This document shows positions 8,343 through 14,709 of a DNA stretch of 14,709 nucleotides, in pieces. The notes beneath the pieces are model-generated. The model did no database searches and had not been told where the DNA came from. It saw only the letters and a list, made by a program, of their open reading frames with translations. The translations under genes and the position numbers were made by a program. Within the stretch, counting starts at the first letter, position 1; each line of letters opens with the position of its first letter. The stretch comes from JALHMQ01 sp964616395 (lineage in GTDB: Bacteria; Pseudomonadota; Gammaproteobacteria; Burkholderiales; Burkholderiaceae_F): positions 1 through 14,709 of the forward strand of contig CAZTUT010000073.1 of the NCBI GenBank assembly GCA_964616395.1. Reading direction: 5' to 3'.

Positions 8343-9065
8343 TTACTTCTTCGCCGCCGCGTCGGCAGGCGTGGCAGCGGCTGCCGACGCCGGGGCAGGC
8401 GGGGGCGGGGCTGCGGGTGCGGCCGCTGCAGGCGCGGGGGCAGCAGCGGGCGCCGCCCCTGCTGCGGGCCGGCCGGCATTGCCGGACGTACCGGCCTGCA
8501 ACAGCGCGCGCTCTGGCGTGGGCCGCATCGAGAAACTCAACGAAAAATCGAACAGCTTGCGCCCGGCTGCACCGGTGGATGCGCGGATTTCACCGAGATC
8601 GGGCTTCTCGATGTAGGGCGAGTTGTTCTGGAGGTTGCGCAAAAACTCTGAAACGCGCTCGTTCGACGTTGCCCAACCGGTCAGGCTGACCTTCAGCCCA
8701 TCCTGCTTCAGCGAACGAAGGTAGATCCCTTCCGGTGTCTGGCGGGTGAGTTCCGTCAGCAGGTAGACCGGCTGGTTACGGTCGGCCTGCAAGTCCTCGA
8801 CCGCGCGCTGGCGCGCGCGCAGCGCCTCGATGTCCTGCCGAAGGTTGGCAATTTCCTTGATCTGTCCGTCGAGCTTGCGATTCTCTGCGGCAATGAACTG
8901 GTTGCGGTCCGCCTGACGGCCAACAACACCCTGAAGCGCGACCCAGACCAAGCCGATGGCCGCCACGCCGGCCAGCGCACTCACGCCGGTCAGGAACCAG
9001 AAAAGCTTCTTCTGGCGCTCGCGACGCGCTGCCCGATGCGGCAGCAGGTTGATGCGAATGGCCAT
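8343..9065 (-). CDS. pilN: Type IV pilus inner-membrane assembly protein PilN
   Basis: Partner of PilO. Its cytoplasmic N-terminus carries the conserved INLLPHR motif (5-11) known to dock into PilM, followed by one transmembrane helix (about 21-46), a coiled coil (about 50-95) and a periplasmic domain to about residue 190. At 240 residues it is longer than typical PilN (around 180-220) because of a low-complexity Ala/Pro tail from about 198 to the end, finishing ADAAAKK. The start ATG shares one base with the pilM stop (TAATG), and GGAGG lies eight bases upstream. Confidence 0.97.
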   Translation of the reverse strand: MAIRINLLPHRAARRERQKKLFWFLTGVSALAGVAAIGLVWVALQGVVGRQADRNQFIAAENRKLDGQIKEIANLRQDIEALRARQRAVEDLQADRNQPVYLLTELTRQTPEGIYLRSLKQDGLKVSLTGWATSNERVSEFLRNLQNNSPYIEKPDLGEIRASTGAAGRKLFDFSLSFSMRPTPERALLQAGTSGNAGRPAAGAAPAAAPAPAAAAPAAPPPPAPASAAAATPADAAAKK

Positions 9066-10138
9066 TAGTCAAACCTCCGCATCGCCAGCCCGCACGGCGT
9101 GAGCAGCGCCGGCGCATCGAGCCGCAACTGCTTCTCACGCACATTGGGCGAGATCTCCATCCCCTTGAACGGCGAAATCACCGACGTCGGCACCTGTGCC
9201 CGCTCCATCAGCGCCTCGGGCAGACCCGTCAGCACCGACGAGCCACCGCACAGCATCAGCTGATCGACACGCGTGAACGGCGTGGACGTGAAGAAGAACT
9301 GCAGCGCCCGCGTGATTTCGGTCGACGCCGTTTCGATGAAGGGTCGCAGGACTTCGGCCTCGAAGTTGGCGGGCAGATCGCCGCTGCGCTTCTTGGCCTC
9401 GGCCTCTTCCGCCGGAATGCCATAGGCGCGCGCGATGTCGCTGGTGAGCTGCTGGCCGCCAAACGGCTGCTCACGCTCGTAGACGGCTTCGCCGTCGAGG
9501 ATGACCGTCACCCCGGTGGTGTTGGCGCCGATGTAGAAAACCGCGATGACCTGTCCTTCGCCGCGATTGGGCAGCTGACCGATCAGCCGACCAAGCGCCG
9601 AGCGCATCGCATAGGACTCCACGTCCACGACGACGGGCTTGAGTCCGGCCTCCTGAACGACTGCCAGACGATCCTCGACCTTTTCCTTGCGCGAGGCGGC
9701 GATCAGCACCTCGACTTCCTCGGGCGAGTTGAGCACCGGGCCCAGGACCTGAAAATCGAGGCTCACCTCGTCCAGCGCGAACGGGATGTACTGGTTGGCC
9801 TCGCTCTCGACCTGGACTTCGAGCTCTTCCTCGTTGAGATTGGCGGGCAGCGCGATGCGCTTGGTGATCACTGCTGACGACGGCAAGGCCATCGCAACGT
9901 TCTTGACCCGGCACTCGGCGCGCCGGTAGGCGCGACGCACGGCTTCGGCCACGACATCGATCTTGTCGATATTGCCGTCAACGACGGCGCCGCGCGGCAA
10001 CTGCTCGATCGCGTAGCGCTCGAGCCGCAGGTTGCCGCCCAGGGACTGAGTCAGCTCGACCAGCTTGACGCTGGACGAGCCGATATCGAGGCCGATCAGA
10101 GGCGGCGTCTTCGATGAAAAGGGCAGTTCAAAGGGCAC
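9065..10138 (-). CDS. pilM: Type IV pilus assembly ATPase-fold protein PilM
   Basis: Cytoplasmic actin/FtsA-like protein that binds the PilN N-terminus and links the alignment subcomplex to the pilus motors. It has 357 residues. LIGLDIGSSSVKLVEL (14-29) is the phosphate-1 loop; EANQYIPFALDEV and VDVESYAMRSALGRL are family blocks; LMCGGSS-like LMLCGGSSVLTGL near 298-310 is the adenosine region. The start is GTG at 10138, supported by GGGAG seven bases upstream (10146-10150) and by the MPFELPF-type N-terminus; no ATG fits. It is first in the operon, so its promoter should lie in the region to its right. Confidence 0.97.
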   Translation of the reverse strand: MPFELPFSSKTPPLIGLDIGSSSVKLVELTQSLGGNLRLERYAIEQLPRGAVVDGNIDKIDVVAEAVRRAYRRAECRVKNVAMALPSSAVITKRIALPANLNEEELEVQVESEANQYIPFALDEVSLDFQVLGPVLNSPEEVEVLIAASRKEKVEDRLAVVQEAGLKPVVVDVESYAMRSALGRLIGQLPNRGEGQVIAVFYIGANTTGVTVILDGEAVYEREQPFGGQQLTSDIARAYGIPAEEAEAKKRSGDLPANFEAEVLRPFIETASTEITRALQFFFTSTPFTRVDQLMLCGGSSVLTGLPEALMERAQVPTSVISPFKGMEISPNVREKQLRLDAPALLTPCGLAMRRFD

Positions 10139-10636
10139 GAAAGCGCTCCCGAAGGACGCGGATCAACTGGTTGCGGAAGCCGCCATGGCCGGCAGCGCGC
10201 CGACTGGCAGGCCGACCCGCGGGCGGCTGCGTACGAATACGCGACTGCGCAACCCCTAATTTCTTTATCTTTCCAGCGTTTACCGCAATGTCGTTTGATA
10301 CTACTTCAAATGCTAGCAATCACGCCACATCGGCCACAAGGCATCCGAACGCGCGATATGCGGGCATTTTCGGCATCTCGGGCTCGGGCACGGTCGGCGA
10401 TCCTACGGAAAGCACGTCCTGCAGCCGAAAGCCCATCAAACGTGCGAAGCGTAAGGCGCAAGATCGCCCGCTTCCTATAATCCGGATGTCTTCCCACCCT
10501 TTGGCTCTCGAGCATGCGGCCTGCTGAACCCGCATCGACCCTCCGACCGATCCCAAGTTGCCATCCCGATTGCTGGAACTCCGGCGCGCCGTGCGCACTC
10601 CATATGGCAGTCCCGCAGCCCCGATGATTGCCGTCC
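10139..10636. other. Divergent intergenic region between pilM and mrcA
   Basis: About 500 bp with no credible gene. Small open frames exist on both strands but lack family character and ribosome sites. Bases 10255-10320 form an AT-rich island inside a GC-rich region and probably include the pilM promoter; the best minus-strand match is TTGCGG with TAAAGA at a short 15-base spacing, which is weak. A small stem, GCGTA/TACGC with a CGAA loop, sits at 10229-10242. The right part carries a perfect TATAAT for mrcA. Confidence 0.6.
10476..10481 (+). promoter_or_regulatory. Perfect TATAAT -10 box, candidate mrcA promoter
   Basis: TATAAT stands out in a GC-rich setting about 155 bases upstream of the mrcA start. 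No recognisable -35 hexamer occurs at 15-19 bases upstream and there is no extended TG, so activator dependence or a chance match are both possible. If used, the mrcA leader would be about 150 bases. Confidence 0.35.
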
Positions 10637-13009
10637 GTGCCCTCCGACACCCCTGATTTGTCCACCCTCCCGACTGCCCCGCGCCGCTCGCCGCTGCTGC
10701 GGGCGATCTTCACACTCGGCGTACTCGGGGCAGGTGCAGCGCTGGCGGGCGCGTTGCTGCTGGTGCTGGTGTTTGCGGTTGCCTACACCAACCTGCCGCC
10801 GATCGACACGCTGACCGATTACCGCCCGAAGATCCCGCTGCGGGTCTGGTCGGCCGATGGTCAGTTGCTGGGCGAGTTCGGCGAGGAGCGGCGCGACTTC
10901 GTCAGGATCGAGGATGTGCCGCCGCGCCTGAAGCAGGCGATCCTGGCGGCCGAGGATGACCGCTTCTATCAGCACCGCGGTGTGGACTACGCCGGGCTGG
11001 CGCGCGCCGCACTGTCGAATTTCACGAGCGGTCGCCGCGGCCAGGGCGGCAGCACGATCACGATGCAGATCGCGCGCACGTTCTACCTGCCCAGCGAGAA
11101 GCTCTACACCCGCAAGATCTACGAGATCGCGCTTGCCTTCAAGATCGAGGCCGAGTTGTCGAAAGACCGGATCTTCGAGGTCTACTTCAACCAGATTTTC
11201 CTCGGCAATCGCGCCTATGGCTTCGGGGCCGCGGCGCAGACCTACTTCGGCAAGCGGCCGGCCGACCTGAGCGTCGCGCAGATGGCCGCGCTGGCCGGCA
11301 TTCCGGTCGCACCGAGCGCCTTCAACCCGCGCGCCAACCCGAAGCGCGCCAAGGTCCGGCAGCAGTACGTGCTGGGGCGGATGCTGCAACTGGGCTTCAT
11401 CGACAAGGCCACCTACGACGCCGCGATTGCCGAGCCTCTGGAAACACGTGGCACCCCAGGCGCCTCTGCCAGCCTCGTGCGCACCCGCATCCATGCCGAG
11501 TACGTGGCCGAGATCGCACGCCAGTTGATGTTCGACACATTCCGCGAAGAGACCTACATCCGCGGTCTGAACGTTTACACGACGATCGTTGCGCAGGAGC
11601 AACAAGCTGCCTGGGACGCGCTGCGTACCCAGGTTCTCGAATACGACCGCCGCTACGGCTATCGCGGTCCGGAAGCATTCCTCGACCTGCCCACCGATAC
11701 CGCGCAGCGCGAACAGCAGATCGAGGACGCACTGATCGAGGCAATCGACAGCCCCGACCTGATTCCCGCCGTCGTGCTCGAAGCCACTGCCAAGGGCGTT
11801 CGCGTCGTCATGCAGGGCGGCAAGGAAGCCCTCGTGCAGGGCGACGGGCTGCGGTTCGCGGCGCGTGCGCTTGATCCCAAGACGCCTGCCACACGCCGCA
11901 TCGTGCCGGGCGCGGTGGTCCGGGTCAAAGCGCTGGGTGGCAAGACCCCCGGCTGGGAGATCGTCCAACTGCCCCAGGTGGAGGCCGCGTTCGTGGCGGC
12001 CAGTGCCGATGACGGTGCCGTACGCGCGCTGGTGGGCGGCTTCGATTTCAACCTGAACAAGTTCAACCATGTGACCCAGGCGTGGCGCCAGCCGGGCTCC
12101 AGCTTCAAGCCGTTCATCTACTCGGCCGCGCTGGAAAAGGGGTTCATGCCGAGCACGCTGGTCAACGATGCGCCGCTGGTGATCGACCCCGACCTGACCG
12201 GCGGCCAGATCTGGGAGCCAAAGAACTACGACGGCAAGTTCGAGGGCCCGATGCGGCTGCGGCAGGGACTGGCCAAGTCGAAGAACCTGGTGTCGATCCG
12301 CGTGCTGCAGTCGATCACGCCGCGCTACGCGCAGACGCACATCCAGCGTTTCGGCTTCGCGCCCGAGCGTCATCCGGCCTACCTGACGATGGCGCTGGGC
12401 GCCGGCTCGGTGACGCCCTGGCAGTTGCTGGGCGGCTACACGGTGTTCGCCAACGGCGGCTACCGCGTCAATCCTTATCTGGTCAGCCGCGTCACCGATG
12501 CGAGCGGCAAGACGCTGATGGAAGCGCAGCCGCTGCGCAGCGGCGACGAAGCAATCCGGGCGCTGCCAGCACGCAACGTCTTCGTGATGGACAGCCTGAT
12601 GCGAGACGTCGCCCGCTATGGCACCGCAGCCAAGGCGGGGGTGCTCAAGCGCGCCGACCTGGCTGGCAAGACCGGCACCACCAACGACTCGCACGACGCC
12701 TGGTTCGCGGGCTATGGCGGCGGACTGGTGGCGGTCGCCTGGATGGGTTTCGATCAGCCACGGCCGCTCGGCGAACGCGAGACCGGTGGAGGCCTGGCGC
12801 TGCCGATCTGGATCGGCTACATGGGCAAGGCACTCCCCGGCCGGCCCGAAGTCACGCTGGAGCGGCCCGAGGGCATCGTGGAGGCTGGCGGCGAGATCTA
12901 CTACGCCGAGTTTCCGCCGGGCGGCGGCGTGGCCAGCGTCGGCCTCGAAGACAGCCTGCCGCCAGAAGAGAAGAAGAAGGCCGAATCGGTGCGCGACCAG
13001 ATCTTCTGA
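10637..13009 (+). CDS. mrcA: Penicillin-binding protein 1A (class A, transglycosylase/transpeptidase)
   Basis: Bifunctional peptidoglycan synthase (also called ponA), anchored in the inner membrane and acting in the periplasm. About 790 residues: cytoplasmic N-terminus, transmembrane helix (about 20-48), GT51 glycosyltransferase with catalytic Glu106 in AEDDRFYQHRG and the block GQGGSTITMQIART, an intervening OB-like domain (about 320-430), and the transpeptidase with SSFK (Ser488), SKN (548-550) and KTGTT (Lys678). No in-frame ATG exists at the start. GTG at 10637 is chosen; TTG at 10628 and TTG at 10658 are alternatives, and none has a clear ribosome site. An in-frame TGA at 10625-10627 sets the upstream limit. 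It is divergent from pilM, a conserved arrangement, and ends just before a terminator hairpin. Confidence 0.96.
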   Translation: MPSDTPDLSTLPTAPRRSPLLRAIFTLGVLGAGAALAGALLLVLVFAVAYTNLPPIDTLTDYRPKIPLRVWSADGQLLGEFGEERRDFVRIEDVPPRLKQAILAAEDDRFYQHRGVDYAGLARAALSNFTSGRRGQGGSTITMQIARTFYLPSEKLYTRKIYEIALAFKIEAELSKDRIFEVYFNQIFLGNRAYGFGAAAQTYFGKRPADLSVAQMAALAGIPVAPSAFNPRANPKRAKVRQQYVLGRMLQLGFIDKATYDAAIAEPLETRGTPGASASLVRTRIHAEYVAEIARQLMFDTFREETYIRGLNVYTTIVAQEQQAAWDALRTQVLEYDRRYGYRGPEAFLDLPTDTAQREQQIEDALIEAIDSPDLIPAVVLEATAKGVRVVMQGGKEALVQGDGLRFAARALDPKTPATRRIVPGAVVRVKALGGKTPGWEIVQLPQVEAAFVAASADDGAVRALVGGFDFNLNKFNHVTQAWRQPGSSFKPFIYSAALEKGFMPSTLVNDAPLVIDPDLTGGQIWEPKNYDGKFEGPMRLRQGLAKSKNLVSIRVLQSITPRYAQTHIQRFGFAPERHPAYLTMALGAGSVTPWQLLGGYTVFANGGYRVNPYLVSRVTDASGKTLMEAQPLRSGDEAIRALPARNVFVMDSLMRDVARYGTAAKAGVLKRADLAGKTGTTNDSHDAWFAGYGGGLVAVAWMGFDQPRPLGERETGGGLALPIWIGYMGKALPGRPEVTLERPEGIVEAGGEIYYAEFPPGGGVASVGLEDSLPPEEKKKAESVRDQIF

Positions 13010-13028
13010 GCGTCGCGGACTCGCAATC

Positions 13029-13058
13029 ACGCCGGCCGTACGCACGCGCCGGCGTTTT
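13029..13058 (+). terminator. Rho-independent terminator after mrcA
   Basis: ACGCCGGC (13029-13036) pairs perfectly with GCCGGCGT (13048-13055) across an 11-base loop and runs into TTTT (13055-13058). It lies 20 bases after the mrcA stop and 12 bases past the convergent cyaY stop. On the minus strand the trailing sequence is not T-rich, so it mainly suits mrcA. Confidence 0.7.
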
Positions 13059-13069
13059 CGACAGATCGC

Positions 13070-13399
13070 TCAGCGCGGCGGCGCCAGCAGCACCGGCGCG
13101 CCCCCCTGCGCCGACAGGATGCGCGACAGCGCCGCGAACAGCTCGCTGCCCTCGCGCGTATCGATCCAGGCGCCGTCCTGCCGCCCGTAGTGGAAGCCGC
13201 CGCTGCGCGCCGCCACCCAGATCTGCTGCATCGGCGCCTGGCTGTTGACCACGACCTTCGAGCCGTTGTCGAGTTCGAGCGTCAGCACGTTGCCGCTGCG
13301 GCTGGCCTCGATGTCGGCGCCGGTGGCCTCGAGTGCGGCCTCGATGGCGTCGAGGGTCGCCTCGGCCAGTTCACTGAATTCGGATTCGGTCATCGTCAT
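13070..13399 (-). CDS. cyaY: Frataxin-like iron-sulfur assembly protein CyaY
   Basis: Bacterial frataxin, an iron-binding regulator of iron-sulfur cluster assembly on the IscS/IscU machinery. It has 109 residues, matching the family size. SEFSELAEATLDAIEAALE forms the acidic first helix; VLTLELDNGSKVVVNSQ, PMQQIWVAARSGGFHY and WIDTREGSELFAAL match the beta-sheet core and second helix, including the conserved Gln-x-Trp-x-Ala run (59-63). ATG at 13399 is preferred (GAGG 11 bases upstream); a second ATG two codons later also fits the family start. An open frame extends further upstream but is unlike frataxin. It is convergent with mrcA and divergent from lptM. Confidence 0.94.
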   Translation of the reverse strand: MTMTESEFSELAEATLDAIEAALEATGADIEASRSGNVLTLELDNGSKVVVNSQAPMQQIWVAARSGGFHYGRQDGAWIDTREGSELFAALSRILSAQGGAPVLLAPPR

Positions 13400-13496
13400 G
13401 GGTTGGCTGCCTCGATCAATCACTCGGCTGCAGCGCGCGGCGCAGGCCGCGAGCACGCGGACGAAGTCGTACGGGTTGGCGTGATATCTTGGCCGC
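13400..13496. promoter_or_regulatory. Divergent cyaY-lptM promoter region
   Basis: These 97 bp between divergently transcribed genes must hold both starts. On the plus strand GATATC at about 13482-13487 is the only AT-rich hexamer near lptM, but it lies very close to the ATG and has no good -35 partner. No operator or clear promoter can be called. Confidence 0.3.
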
Positions 13497-13691
13497 ATGC
13501 TCAGGAAAGCGGCGCTGATTCTAGTGGCCGGTCTGCTGGCGGCGCTGACCGCCTGCGGCCAGAAGGGACCCTTGCAGGTACCCGGCGTGCCCGTGGGCGC
13601 GCCCTGGCCCTATCCCGATCCGCCGCGCAAGGCACCACCGCCCCCGCCCAAGGTGCCCGATCTGCCGGGCACGACCGACGAACGCAAATGA
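13497..13691 (+). CDS. lptM: LptM-type small outer-membrane lipoprotein (YifL/LppL)
   Basis: A 64-residue lipoprotein. Its signal peptide ends in the lipobox LTAC (Cys20), directly followed by GQKGPL, the hallmark of the LptM/YifL family, and then a proline-rich tail (KAPPPPPKVPDLPG). In E. coli LptM associates with the LptD/LptE lipopolysaccharide translocon and assists correct LptD disulfide formation; the same role here is inferred from the family. It overlaps lysA by four bases (ATGA), the usual pairing in proteobacteria. The start is ATG at 13497; no strong ribosome site is visible. Confidence 0.9.
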   Translation: MLRKAALILVAGLLAALTACGQKGPLQVPGVPVGAPWPYPDPPRKAPPPPPKVPDLPGTTDERK

Positions 13692-14709
13692 ACGCTCCGC
13701 TGCACAAGGCGCCCGCATTCGCGCGGCGCAACGGCGCGCTGCATTGCGAGGACGTGCCGCTGGCCGTCATCGCGCAGCGCTTCGGCACACCCACCTACGT
13801 GTACTCGCGCGCCGCCATCCTGGAAGCGTATCGCAGCTACGCCGATGCGCTCGCTGGCCGGCGCGCGCTGGTCTGCTACGCGACCAAGGCCAATTCCAAC
13901 CTCGCGGTACTCGGCCTGCTGGCGCGCGCTGGCAGCGGCTTCGACATCGTCTCCGGCGGTGAACTGGCGCGCGTGCTGGCCGCTGGTGGCGATCCGCGCA
14001 AGGTCGTGTTCTCGGGCGTGGGCAAGACCGCCGACGAGATCGCCGCCGCGCTGCGCGTCGGCATCAAGTGCTTCAACCTCGAGTCGATCGACGAACTGGA
14101 ACGGGTGCAGCGCGTGGCCGCCGGGCTCGGCCTGCGCGCGCCCGTCTCGGTGCGCACCAACCCCGATGTCGACCCGAAGACCCACCCGTACATCACCACC
14201 GGCCTGAAGCAGAACAAGTTCGGCGTCGCCTATGCCGACACACTGGCGCTGTACCGGCGCGCCGCGGCGCTGCCCAACATCGAGATCGCCGGCATCGACT
14301 GCCACATCGGCTCGCAGATCACCGAGGTGCAACCGTATGTCGATGCCGCCGACAAGGTGCTCGACCTGGTCGAGGCGCTGGCGCGCGACGGCATCGAACT
14401 CGATCACATCGACTTCGGTGGCGGGCTCGGCATCACCTACGGCGACGAGACACCGCCGGCCACGGGCGAGCTGATCGCCGCCGTGCTGTCGCGCGTCGAT
14501 GCGCGTGGCCACGGTCAGCGCGAGATCCTGTTCGAGCCGGGCCGCTCGATCGTCGGCAATGCCGGCGTGCTGCTGACCCGCGTCAACCTGATCAAGCACG
14601 GCGAGGCGAAAAACTTCGCGATCGTCGACGCGGCGATGAACGACCTGATGCGGCCGGCGCTGTATGAAGCCTGGATGGACGTGCAGGCCGTGGCACCCGG
14701 TGCGACTGC
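13688..14709 (+). CDS. lysA: Diaminopimelate decarboxylase, N-terminal part, cut by window edge
   Basis: PLP-dependent enzyme (fold III) converting meso-diaminopimelate to lysine, the last step of lysine synthesis. About 340 of roughly 415-420 residues are present; the C-terminal part lies beyond the window. Lys67 in CYATKANSN is the PLP Schiff-base lysine. Other family blocks are SGGELARVLAAG, FNLESIDEL, VRTNPDVDPKTHPYITTG, KFGV, CHIGSQI, the phosphate-binding FGGGLGITY and EPGRSIVGNAGVL. Translation starts at the ATG overlapping the lptM stop, so it is probably coupled to lptM; no independent ribosome site is seen. The frame is intact to the edge. Confidence 0.97.
   Translation, partial: MNAPLHKAPAFARRNGALHCEDVPLAVIAQRFGTPTYVYSRAAILEAYRSYADALAGRRALVCYATKANSNLAVLGLLARAGSGFDIVSGGELARVLAAGGDPRKVVFSGVGKTADEIAAALRVGIKCFNLESIDELERVQRVAAGLGLRAPVSVRTNPDVDPKTHPYITTGLKQNKFGVAYADTLALYRRAAALPNIEIAGIDCHIGSQITEVQPYVDAADKVLDLVEALARDGIELDHIDFGGGLGITYGDETPPATGELIAAVLSRVDARGHGQREILFEPGRSIVGNAGVLLTRVNLIKHGEAKNFAIVDAAMNDLMRPALYEAWMDVQAVAPGAT

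Noticed and set aside
10229..10242. GCGTA/TACGC inverted repeat as a regulator operator upstream of pilM
   Set aside because: A five-base stem with a four-base loop is too short to distinguish from chance in GC-rich DNA; mentioned only as part of the intergenic description.
10486..10527. 13-codon frame (MSSHPLALEHAAC) just after the TATAAT
   Set aside because: The ATG is only four bases after the -10 box, so it would lie at or before the transcript start, with no ribosome site.
10320..10598. Small minus-strand frame (92 codons) in the pilM-mrcA gap
   Set aside because: No ribosome site or recognisable motif, atypical codons such as ATA, and it overlaps the likely mrcA leader.
10475..13045. 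Minus-strand open frame of 856 codons opposite mrcA
   Set aside because: Same character as other antisense shadows; mrcA on the opposite strand has all catalytic motifs in order.

Overview
The window is a high-GC, densely packed, chromosomal housekeeping segment. Gene content and order (mrcA divergent from pilMNOPQ, then aroK-aroB-dgt-gltB on one side; cyaY and lptM-lysA on the other) are those of a betaproteobacterium, most likely Burkholderiales or a close relative. This is inferred from synteny and protein character, not from a database search. Nothing here looks like a phage, plasmid, defence island or CRISPR locus.

Layout, left to right. Minus strand 1-1180: the 5' third of gltB, cut by the window edge. 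1240-2034: a solitary REP-associated tyrosine transposase (RAYT) gene bounded by near-perfect 28-bp inverted repeats. It sits between gltB and dgt and is the only clearly mobile feature. Minus strand 2038-4875: dgt, aroB and aroK (dNTP hydrolysis and two shikimate-pathway steps). 4906-4930: a strong GC hairpin between aroK and pilQ. Minus strand 4951-10138: pilQ, pilP, pilO, pilN and pilM, the type IV pilus alignment subcomplex and secretin, transcribed in the order M-N-O-P-Q with one-base to 16-base junctions. 10139-10636: a divergent intergenic region with an AT-rich island and a perfect TATAAT. Plus strand 10637-13009: mrcA (class A penicillin-binding protein 1a), with no usable ATG. 13029-13058: a terminator hairpin shared by the convergent mrcA and cyaY. 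Minus strand 13070-13399: cyaY (frataxin). Plus strand 13497 to the end: lptM, overlapping by four bases the start of lysA, which runs off the right edge.

The pil genes form one coupled operon: cytoplasmic PilM binds the PilN tail, PilN and PilO form the inner-membrane pair, and lipoprotein PilP links them to the PilQ secretin. The aroK-aroB-dgt-gltB run is a conserved neighbourhood rather than a single pathway. The RAYT element has separated dgt from gltB, leaving gltB only about 60 bp of ancestral-looking leader, in which a plausible promoter can be seen.

I found no convincing undescribed system. The most interesting material is the RAYT element: inverted ends, a third related motif that also encodes the transposase C-terminus and stop codon, and its abutment on the dgt stop codon. 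Also worth attention are the non-ATG start of mrcA behind an in-frame ATG...TGA, and the hairpin between pilQ and aroK.
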